A stretch of DNA of 64,000 nucleotides from assembly GCA_946411505.1 (NCBI GenBank), contig CAMKEG010000008.1:1-64000 (forward strand), written 5' to 3'. The DNA comes from an uncultured Treponema sp. GTDB lineage: Bacteria > Spirochaetota > Spirochaetia > Treponematales > Treponemataceae. How positions within the stretch are numbered: position 1 is the first letter of the stretch; every line of letters begins with the position of its first letter. Under the pieces are notes generated by a model. It saw only the letters and a program-made list of their open reading frames with translations. It did not search any database and was not told where the DNA came from. Of this stretch, positions 32,007 to 39,498 are shown one piece after another. Both the position numbers and the translations under genes were made by a program.

Positions 32007-34091
32007 ATGACACATCTTAAGCCTGTAATCAACGTTGATAAAGAAAAGTGCTGCAATTGTCACCGCTGCATCGCGGTTTGCCCGGTAAAGCTTTGCAACA
32101 ACGGCTCCGAAGACCACGTTTCTGTGAACCATGACCTTTGCATCGGCTGCGGAGCTTGCATCGCCGCTTGCACCCACGGAGCCAGAACAGGAATTGACGA
32201 CATGGAGGATTTTTTCGCCGACCTAAAGAAGGGCGTTAAAATGGTCGCCATCGTCGCGCCCGCCGTAGCCGTGAACTTTCACGGCCAAACCTTGCGCCTT
32301 AACGGCTGGCTAAAATCCATCGGCGTAAAGGCTGTCTTTGACGTAAGCTTTGGCGCGGAGCTTACGACCAAGACCTATGTTGAGCAAATTAAGAACGAAG
32401 ACCCCAAGTTGATAATTTCACAGCCGTGCCCCGCGCTTGTCACGTTCATAGAAACTTACAGACCCAACCTCATAAAGTATCTTGCAAAAGGCGACAGCCC
32501 AATGGCTCATACGGTGGAACTGATTCGCAATTTTTATCCCCAGTATAAAGACTGCAAGGTTGCCGTCATTTCGCCATGCTTTGCCAAAAAGCGCGAGTTT
32601 GACGAGAACGGCCGCGGCGACTACAACGTCACCATGAAAAATTTGGACATCTACTTTAAGGAAAAGGGAATCGATTTGGCCGCCTTCCCCGAGGCCGACT
32701 ACGAGAACGTTCTTGCGGAGCGCGCGGTCTTGTATTCAACGCCGGGCGGCCTTATGAGAACCGCCGAGCGTTTTGTTCCCGGAATCACGCAAGTGACCCG
32801 CAAGATAGAAGGAAACCCCGGCATCACTGAATATTTGGCCCGCCTTGACGAGGCGATAAAAAAAGGCGCGGCCCCCACTTACTACCGCTTGGTGGACTGC
32901 CTGAACTGCGAGCGAGGCTGCAACCAAGGCGCCGGAACGACGCTGCAAAATCTTTCTGTTGACGAGATAGAGGATTTTGTTGAGGCGCGCGCTCAAGAGA
33001 GGCGGCAAAAGTGGAACACGCTTAGCTCTCCGGCAAAAAAGTCCGCGCTAAAAAAATTGGACAAGGCGGTCAACGCCTATTGGAAGCCGAAGATTTACGA
33101 GCGGAACTATGTCGACAGAAGCGACGTTCTTTCTTCTATGATAAAAAATCCCAGCCAAAAAGAGCTTTCTGAAATTTTTGACAAAATGGGAAAACATTCA
33201 AAGGCCGACATGTACGACTGCGGCGCTTGCGGATACCGTTCCTGCGAGCAAATGGCCGTCGCGATTTTCAACGGCCTCAACAAGCCCGAAAACTGCCACC
33301 ACTATGTTTTGCACATCGCGCAAAAAGAGCACGCAAGAAAGTTGATGGAGGCCGTGAACGGAATCACTTCCGAAAGCGTTTCGCTCTTGAACCAAACCAA
33401 GGACGAAGTTTCTTCCCTTGTGAACGTTACGGGAACGATGGCGGGAAACGTCCAGTCTTCTTCCGCCGCCATCGAGGAAATGATTTCCAAAGTCAAGGCC
33501 ATAAACGGAATCATCGAAGGAAACTTTGACATCGTAAGCCAGCTTGAAGGCGCCACCGAAACTGGCCGCGAAAGCGTGGCGCAGGTTGTGTCGATGGTCA
33601 ACGAAATTGAAAACGAGTCCAAGCATCTTTTGGAAATGAGCCGCATGGTAGCCCAAATTTCAAGCCAGACAAACTTGCTTGCCATGAACGCCGCCATCGA
33701 GGCTGCCCACGCCGGAGAAGTCGGCGCCGGCTTTAGCGTTGTCGCCGACGAAATCAGAAAGCTGGCCGAAAATTCCGGCAACGAGGCCAAACGCATCGAC
33801 GCCACTCTAAAGAAAGTCAAGGAGATGATAGACAACGCCTACTCAAGCTCCGGCCTCGCCCAAAAAGAATTTGACAACGTCGTCGGCTTGGCCAACAAGG
33901 TCAAGTCAAAGGAAATGGAAGTCAAGACCTCAATGGCCGAGCAAAACGAAAGCAACGCCAAGCTTTTGGACCGCCTTTCGCAAATGAAGGACGCGACAAA
34001 GGCCGTCGAAGACGCCGCCGCCGACTTGAGCAAAAACACAGAGCAGGTTATTAGTTCGATAAGCGACATCGGAAAAAAAGTTTCCGACTAG
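32007..34091 (+). CDS. Soluble [FeFe]-hydrogenase-like chemoreceptor (putative H2 or redox sensor)
   Basis: 694 residues with no membrane segment. Residues 1-70 hold two 4Fe-4S motifs ([23 protein letters not shown]). Residues ~80-370 are a hydrogenase H-cluster domain: [17 protein letters not shown] and [13 protein letters not shown] replace TSCCPxW, PCxxKxxE and CxxxCxxGG, keeping the cluster cysteines and the lysine but losing the proton-relay Cys of the first motif. Then a further Fe-S motif [12 protein letters not shown]…C (~405-430). Residues ~440-694 are a chemoreceptor signalling coiled coil with tip [25 protein letters not shown]. This is the putative sensory class of hydrogenases known in treponemes. 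H2 sensing fits the adjacent maturation genes. Confidence 0.92.
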   Translation: MTHLKPVINVDKEKCCNCHRCIAVCPVKLCNNGSEDHVSVNHDLCIGCGACIAACTHGARTGIDDMEDFFADLKKGVKMVAIVAPAVAVNFHGQTLRLNGWLKSIGVKAVFDVSFGAELTTKTYVEQIKNEDPKLIISQPCPALVTFIETYRPNLIKYLAKGDSPMAHTVELIRNFYPQYKDCKVAVISPCFAKKREFDENGRGDYNVTMKNLDIYFKEKGIDLAAFPEADYENVLAERAVLYSTPGGLMRTAERFVPGITQVTRKIEGNPGITEYLARLDEAIKKGAAPTYYRLVDCLNCERGCNQGAGTTLQNLSVDEIEDFVEARAQERRQKWNTLSSPAKKSALKKLDKAVNAYWKPKIYERNYVDRSDVLSSMIKNPSQKELSEIFDKMGKHSKADMYDCGACGYRSCEQMAVAIFNGLNKPENCHHYVLHIAQKEHARKLMEAVNGITSESVSLLNQTKDEVSSLVNVTGTMAGNVQSSSAAIEEMISKVKAINGIIEGNFDIVSQLEGATETGRESVAQVVSMVNEIENESKHLLEMSRMVAQISSQTNLLAMNAAIEAAHAGEVGAGFSVVADEIRKLAENSGNEAKRIDATLKKVKEMIDNAYSSSGLAQKEFDNVVGLANKVKSKEMEVKTSMAEQNESNAKLLDRLSQMKDATKAVEDAAADLSKNTEQVISSISDIGKKVSD

Positions 34092-35137
34092 CCGATTATG
34101 TCTCCGCGCGAAACGACTGTCCTGTAGCCGATCGTGTCCAATCTCTTTTGGACGCAGGACAGGCATTGGGCGCTTTCTTCGCCCATGCAAATTTTATTGT
34201 CGTAGAGCGCGTATTTTTTTCTGTCCGCGACGGGCGTAAGGTTTGGCATGATAACGTTGGCCCCGCTAAGAATTCCCTTTTCGCGGCCTTTTGGGTCAAG
34301 CGTGCCGAGCGCGGTCGTCGCGGGAAGCAAAATGTTTGGCTTAATTAGCCTTATGACAGAAAGCAAAAAGCAAGTCAATTCAACGCTTCCCGCGCTCTCG
34401 TTGGCAAACGGCGTGTCCTTGTGGGGGATGAAGGGGCCGATTCCGCACATCTGGGGCGAAAACTCTTCTATAAACTTTAGGTCACAGGCCAAGTCGCTTG
34501 CGGTCTGGAAGGGCGAGCCGACCATAAAGCCCGCGCCGACTTGGTAGCCGAGCGAGCGCAAATTTTTTAGGCATTCGATTCTGTTTTTGTAGCTCATGGA
34601 ACTAGGGTGGAGCTTTTTGTAATGCTCTTCGCTCGCGGTCTCGTGGCGCAAAAGGTAGCGGTCGGCTCCGGCTTCGCGAAGGCGCTTGTAGCTTTCAAAA
34701 GAGCGCTCGCCGACAGAAAGAGTCACGGCGCAGTCAGGCCGCTCGGCTTTTATTTGCTTCACCAAAGCGCATAGCCGCTCGTCGGTCCAGTAGGGGTCTT
34801 CGCCGCCTTGAAGGACAAAGGTTCTAAAGCCAAGCTTGTAGCCTTCGCGCGCAGAGGATAGAATTTCTTCGGCGGTCAGTCTGTAGCGGTCGGCCTTTTT
34901 GTTTTCGCGCCGTATGCCGCAGTAAAGGCAGTTGTTCTTGCAGTTGTTGGTGAACTCTATAAGGCCGCGGATGTAAACGTCGTTTCCGTAGATTTTCTTT
35001 CGTTCCGCCACGGCCAGCTCGCGCAAAAGGGCGGCCGCCTCCTGGTCGCGCTCCGTGATTAAGAGCGCGTACTCTTCTTTTGATAGCGAGTGTTTTTGGG
35101 AGAGTTTTTCTATGATGGAACGAACGCCGCCGGTCAT
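34088..35137 (-). CDS. hydE: [FeFe] hydrogenase H-cluster maturase HydE (radical SAM)
   Basis: 349 residues. The radical SAM cluster motif is [16 protein letters not shown] (CxxxCxxC). The TIM-barrel order and the [20 protein letters not shown] and [21 protein letters not shown] blocks are typical of HydE. HydE works on the complex made by HydG to build the dithiomethylamine bridge part of the H-cluster. It converges with the sensor gene, overlapping its stop by four bases, and diverges from hydG. Confidence 0.92.
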   Translation of the reverse strand: MTGGVRSIIEKLSQKHSLSKEEYALLITERDQEAAALLRELAVAERKKIYGNDVYIRGLIEFTNNCKNNCLYCGIRRENKKADRYRLTAEEILSSAREGYKLGFRTFVLQGGEDPYWTDERLCALVKQIKAERPDCAVTLSVGERSFESYKRLREAGADRYLLRHETASEEHYKKLHPSSMSYKNRIECLKNLRSLGYQVGAGFMVGSPFQTASDLACDLKFIEEFSPQMCGIGPFIPHKDTPFANESAGSVELTCFLLSVIRLIKPNILLPATTALGTLDPKGREKGILSGANVIMPNLTPVADRKKYALYDNKICMGEESAQCLSCVQKRLDTIGYRTVVSRGDIIG

Positions 35138-35144
35138 GCGAAAA

Positions 35145-35173
35145 ATATTGCCGATTTCGTTGTTTTATGTCAA
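35145..35173 (-). promoter_or_regulatory. hydE promoter, leaderless arrangement
   Basis: Minus strand TTGACA, 17 bp, CAATAT, then seven bases to the ATG; the -35 is consensus, the -10 weak. Confidence 0.5.
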
Positions 35174-35220
35174 CCGCCGCGTACAAGGGACGCTGCTTGG
35201 GCAAACGTAATGGAAACAGT

Positions 35221-35376
35221 AAAAAAATGCGCGAGGGAGCGGGGCGGCTGGCGGCGACACTCGCATTGCGCATGCCGCGATAGCGGCATACGTAGAAAGT
35301 TTCAAGGCGCAATGCGCGTGTAGCGCAGTTATCAAGCGGCGCCGATCTGACGCAGCCGCAACTGGGAGCATTTTTT
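35221..35376 (+). repeat. Long palindromic intergenic element, copy B
   Basis: Between divergent hydE and hydG. Left end AAAAAAATGC…GGGAGCGGGGCGGCTG pairs with right end CAGCCGCAACTGGGAGCATTTTTTG. Internal shorter palindromes (GCATGCCGCGATAGCGGCATAC; GCAATGCGCG). The right end is shared with copies A, C and D and lies about 20 bp before the hydG -35. Confidence 0.65.
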
Positions 35377-35397
35377 GTTATTGAATTAATATTGCGC

Positions 35398-35426
35398 TTG
35401 AACAAAGCGGCGGGAGGGGCTATAAT
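35398..35426 (+). promoter_or_regulatory. hydG promoter, strict leaderless arrangement
   Basis: TTGAAC, 17 bp, TATAAT, then six bases to ATG 35433. Transcription would start at or within a base of the A of ATG. Confidence 0.75.
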
Positions 35427-35432
35427 TTTCGC

Positions 35433-36881
35433 ATGCCTTTGTACGACCCAAAATCGTCCCGCGCGGACGAGTTCATCAACCACCAAGAGATTCTAGAGAC
35501 ATTGGCCTACGCCGACGCGCATAAAAGCGACGAGGCTTTGATCGATTCAATCCTAAAAAAAGCCAAGCCCTTCCGCGACCAAAATGGCTTTCATTGCGCG
35601 GGCCTCAGCCACAGGGAAGCGTCCGTGCTTTTGGCCTGCGACATTCCGCAAAAGACACAGGAAATGTTCGCGCTTGCCGAAGAAATAAAGCAAGCCTTTT
35701 ACGGAAACCGCATCGTGCTTTTCGCGCCGCTTTACCTTTCAAACTATTGCGTGAACGGCTGCCTTTACTGCCCATACCACGCCAAGAACAAAAGCATTCC
35801 GCGAAAAAAACTTACGCAAGACGAAATCCGCGCCGAGGTGACGGCCCTGCAGGACATGGGCCACAAGCGCCTTGCGATAGAAGCCGGCGAAGACCCTGTC
35901 AACAACCCGATTGAATACATATTGGAAAGCGTAAAGACAATTTATTCAATCAAGCACAAGAACGGAGCGATCCGCCGCGTCAACGTCAACATCGCCGCCA
36001 CCACGGTGGAAAACTACGCCAAGCTTAAGGCGGCGGAAATCGGAACCTACATTTTGTTCCAAGAAACCTACAACCGCCAGGGCTACGAGACCCTTCACCC
36101 GACAGGCCCCAAGCATGACTACGCCTGGCACACCGAGGCTATGGACCGCGCGATGGAAGGCGGAATCGATGACGTGGGACTAGGCGTTTTGTTCGGCCTT
36201 GAAAGCTACCGCTATGAATTCGCGGGCCTTTTGATGCACGCCGAGCACTTGGAGGCCGCCAAGGGAGTGGGGCCGCACACGATAAGCGTTCCCCGCGTGA
36301 AGAAGGCCGACGACATCGACCCCGACGTTTTTGACAATTCAATCCCCGACGAAATTTTTGAAAAAATAATCGCATGCATCCGCATCGCCGTTCCCTACAC
36401 CGGAATGATAATCTCGACGCGCGAAAGCGAAAGAGTTCGCGCCGCGGCCCTGCGCCTTGGCATAAGCCAAATAAGCGGAGGCTCGCGCACAAGCGTCGGC
36501 GGCTACACGCAAAAGGAGCGGCCCCACGACACAGAGCAGTTTGACGTTAGCGACCAGCGCAGCCTTGACGAGGTTGTCCAGTGGCTTATGGAAAAGGACC
36601 ACATTCCGTCCTTTTGCACGGCCTGCTACCGGGCGGGGCGCACGGGCGACCGCTTTATGAGCCTTTGCAAGAGCGGGCAGATATTGAACTGCTGCCACCC
36701 CAACGCGCTGATGACCTTGGCCGAATACCTTGTGGACTACGCAAGCCCTTCGTGCAAGGCTCTTGGCTTTAAAATGATAGAAGACGAGCTGAATAAAATT
36801 CCAAACGGCAAGGTCAAGGAAATCGCCCGCGGCCACATCGAGGCGATAAAAAATTCCGACGCTCGCGACTTTAGGTTTTAG
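35433..36881 (+). CDS. hydG: [FeFe] hydrogenase maturase HydG (radical SAM tyrosine lyase)
   Basis: 482 residues. The radical SAM motif is SNYCVNGCLYCPYH (CxxxCxxC). The C-terminal extension typical of HydG contains FCTACYRAGRTGDRFM, which binds the second, auxiliary Fe-S cluster. HydG splits tyrosine to give CO and cyanide on iron for the H-cluster. It heads a plus-strand cluster with hydF 29 bp downstream. All residues needed for both clusters are visible. Confidence 0.96.
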   Translation: MPLYDPKSSRADEFINHQEILETLAYADAHKSDEALIDSILKKAKPFRDQNGFHCAGLSHREASVLLACDIPQKTQEMFALAEEIKQAFYGNRIVLFAPLYLSNYCVNGCLYCPYHAKNKSIPRKKLTQDEIRAEVTALQDMGHKRLAIEAGEDPVNNPIEYILESVKTIYSIKHKNGAIRRVNVNIAATTVENYAKLKAAEIGTYILFQETYNRQGYETLHPTGPKHDYAWHTEAMDRAMEGGIDDVGLGVLFGLESYRYEFAGLLMHAEHLEAAKGVGPHTISVPRVKKADDIDPDVFDNSIPDEIFEKIIACIRIAVPYTGMIISTRESERVRAAALRLGISQISGGSRTSVGGYTQKERPHDTEQFDVSDQRSLDEVVQWLMEKDHIPSFCTACYRAGRTGDRFMSLCKSGQILNCCHPNALMTLAEYLVDYASPSCKALGFKMIEDELNKIPNGKVKEIARGHIEAIKNSDARDFRF

Positions 36882-36910
36882 CCTTTATGGAACGGCTTTT
36901 GGAGAAAGGT

Positions 36911-38158
36911 ATGGAAGCTCAAAGCGGAGCGAGCGTTGGCGCCAACAAAATTCACATTTCCTTTTTGGGGGCGATGAACGCCGGAAAGTCCAGCCTTGTG
37001 AACGCCGTGACTTCGCAAGACATGAGCGTGGTTTCTTCCGCCCCGGGAACGACGACCGATCCGGTAAAAAAATCGATGGAGCTTTTGCCGCTTGGCCCGG
37101 TCTTGGTAATCGACACGCCCGGCTACGACGACTCAGGCGAGCTTGGCTCTTTGCGCGTTCAAAAAACGATGGACGCGATAAGGCAAAGCGACGCGGCCGT
37201 CTTGGTCTTGGACGCTACGCTTGGCGTTAGGGAATGCGACAAAAAGGCCGCCGCGCTTTTAAAGGAAAAAGCCATTCCCTTTGTCGTCGCTTGGAACAAG
37301 GCCGACATTGGCGCGCCAAGCGATTCCGGAGCGTCTGAAAAAGCCGCCGCCGTTTTTGGCCTTGAAACGCCGGCCGTCTTTGTCAGCGCTAAGACCGGCC
37401 TTAATATAGAAGAATTAAAAGAAAAAATCGCGCTTGTCGCAAAAAGTTCCGACAGCAAAAAAGAATTTATCGGCGGCCTTGTAAAGCCCGGCGACACGGT
37501 GATTCTTGTGATTCCCACCGACGAGTCCGCCCCCAAGGACAGGATAATCCTTCCCCAGCAAATGGCGGTGCGAAGCGTAATAGACAATGGCGCCTTGGCG
37601 ATTTCCTGCAATCCGCAAACTTTGGATGCCGCTCTCCGCTCGATAAAAAAAGCGCCTGACTTAGTCATAACCGACTCGCAAGCCTTTTCTTCTGTGGCGA
37701 AAATTCTTCCAAAAGAAACTCCGCTGACAAGCTTTTCCATATTAATGGCCGACTACAAGGGAACTTTGCGGGCGGAAGTGGATGCCGTTCAAAAAATAAA
37801 GGAGCTGAAGGACAAAGACCTTGTCCTTATAAGCGAAGGCTGCAGCCACCGCCGCCAGTGCGCCGACATCGGAACGGTGAAGCTTCCTGCCGCGCTGAAA
37901 AAGTTTACAGGAAAAGACTTGCGCTTTGAGTGGACAAGCGGCCAAGGCTTTCCGCGCGACCTTTCGCCATACGCGCTTGCAATCCATTGCGGGGCTTGCA
38001 TGCTCAACGCGCGCGAAATGCAAGGCCGCCTGGCTTTGGCCAAAGAGAGCGGGCTCCCGATGACAAACTACGGCATGGCCCTGGCCCTTTGCTCGGGCCT
38101 ATTGGAGCGGAGCCTCTCGGTTTTTGCGGCGATTGACCAAAAAGGCGCTTTGCGCTAG
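36911..38158 (+). CDS. hydF: [FeFe] hydrogenase maturation GTPase HydF
   Basis: About 415 residues. The GTPase domain has P-loop GAMNAGKSSL, TTTDPV switch I, DTPGYDD switch II and NKAD. A middle dimerisation region follows, and the C-terminal cluster-binding part has ISEGCSHRRQC and HCGACMLN, the known CxH…CxxC scaffold site. HydF assembles the diiron unit made by HydE and HydG. ATG 36911 is chosen for GGAG six bases upstream; ATG 36887 is in frame and would add eight residues with no ribosome-binding site. Confidence 0.94.
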   Translation: MEAQSGASVGANKIHISFLGAMNAGKSSLVNAVTSQDMSVVSSAPGTTTDPVKKSMELLPLGPVLVIDTPGYDDSGELGSLRVQKTMDAIRQSDAAVLVLDATLGVRECDKKAAALLKEKAIPFVVAWNKADIGAPSDSGASEKAAAVFGLETPAVFVSAKTGLNIEELKEKIALVAKSSDSKKEFIGGLVKPGDTVILVIPTDESAPKDRIILPQQMAVRSVIDNGALAISCNPQTLDAALRSIKKAPDLVITDSQAFSSVAKILPKETPLTSFSILMADYKGTLRAEVDAVQKIKELKDKDLVLISEGCSHRRQCADIGTVKLPAALKKFTGKDLRFEWTSGQGFPRDLSPYALAIHCGACMLNAREMQGRLALAKESGLPMTNYGMALALCSGLLERSLSVFAAIDQKGALR

Positions 38159-38232
38159 TATCAATTCCGACAGAATTCGCCGCGATGACCAGATGCCAGG
38201 AGCATGGCTTTGCGGACAAACAGAGGAAAAAA

Positions 38233-39498
38233 ATGCCGTATTCCGAACCTACAAACCTTGCGATTGTAGCCTGCCCGGGCGGGGAAGTTTTTGCCGATGA
38301 AGTCATAACTCACCTGCGCCACATGTACAAGCATCGCTTCACATTGAAGAACGATGTCATTTCAAAACGCTACCAACTTGACAAAACTGAGCTCATCAAG
38401 CAAATCAATTTTGGCAGCGACATCAACACGTCAGACATTTGCATGAAGGGCGCCACCGACAAGTACAGGCCGCCGGTTTTCAAGGTCAAGGCTCGCTTCA
38501 CCTATTTTATGAACGGCGAATTCAAGACCGAGCTTTTGGAATGCGTTCGCGGAAAGGACGTCTTTATTTTCCAGGACGTGGAGAACCACGAAGTGCTTTC
38601 GCTCAACGACGGAAAGAACAAGCTTTCGCTTTCTGTCAACGACCATGTCATGTCGCTTTTGGTCACGATTGACTGCGTGCGCCAGGCCGGAGCCGCCAAC
38701 ATCACGATTGTTGTTCCCGCCTATCCTTATAGCCGCCAGCACAAAAAGAAGGGCCGCGAAGGCTTGACGGCCAGCATGCTCGGCCACATCTACGAGCTTT
38801 TGGGCGTGAAAAGAATCATCACGCTTGACATCCACTCGCGCGAAATCATCAACGCCTTCAGCACGATCTCTTTGGAAAACTTGCACGCCTCGTACCAAAT
38901 CATCCGCGAGCTTGCAAAAATCGTGGACCTTACTGGAAAGACCGAGGACTTGGTCGTCGTCTCCCCCGACACAGGAGCGATTGACAGAAACAAATTCTAC
39001 GCTTCGGGCCTTAAGCTTCCGCTTGCGATGATTTACAAGGAGCGCGACTATTCAATCGTGACTCAGGACGCGCATTCCACCAACATCAAGGCCATTAAGC
39101 TTTTGGGCGACGTTAGGGGAAAGGTGGCCTTCCTTGCCGACGACATGCTTGGCACAGGCGGAACGCTTCTCAAAGCCATGCAGTTCCTAAAAGAGCAGGG
39201 CGCCACAAAAGTCATCGCGGCGATTTCGCTTCCGTTCTTTACAGGAAACGCGATCGAGCTCTTTGACGAAGCCTACCACAAGGGACTTTTCTACCGCGTC
39301 ATCGGAACCAACGCCGTTTACCACGAGGCGCTCAAGGACAAGGAATGGTACATCAACACCAACGTAAGCGGCTTGTTCGCAAACGTCATCACGCGCGTGC
39401 ACCACAACCAGTCGCTTAGCGACCTTTTGGACAACCGCAACATCATAGAAAAACTCGTCAAGCAGGACGCAAGCGTAAGCGACGATGACGAGCAATGA
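38233..39498 (+). CDS. prs: Ribose-phosphate pyrophosphokinase, long spirochaete-type
   Basis: 421 residues, about 100 longer than classical PRPP synthetase. The core is recognisable: IVVPAYPYSRQHKKKGRE, ITLDIHSREIINAF, VVVSPDTGAIDRNKFYA and the PRPP loop FLADDMLGTGGTL. It makes PRPP for nucleotide and amino-acid synthesis. The extra length is an N-terminal domain (1-100) and an insertion. AGAGGAAA precedes ATG 38233; the track start at 38185 is less likely. The 3' end overlaps the next gene by 14 bases. Confidence 0.9.
   Translation: MPYSEPTNLAIVACPGGEVFADEVITHLRHMYKHRFTLKNDVISKRYQLDKTELIKQINFGSDINTSDICMKGATDKYRPPVFKVKARFTYFMNGEFKTELLECVRGKDVFIFQDVENHEVLSLNDGKNKLSLSVNDHVMSLLVTIDCVRQAGAANITIVVPAYPYSRQHKKKGREGLTASMLGHIYELLGVKRIITLDIHSREIINAFSTISLENLHASYQIIRELAKIVDLTGKTEDLVVVSPDTGAIDRNKFYASGLKLPLAMIYKERDYSIVTQDAHSTNIKAIKLLGDVRGKVAFLADDMLGTGGTLLKAMQFLKEQGATKVIAAISLPFFTGNAIELFDEAYHKGLFYRVIGTNAVYHEALKDKEWYINTNVSGLFANVITRVHHNQSLSDLLDNRNIIEKLVKQDASVSDDDEQ

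Noticed and set aside
35219-35376. CRISPR-like array
   Set aside because: The repeats are inverted, not direct, and spacers of constant length are absent. No cas gene is in the window.
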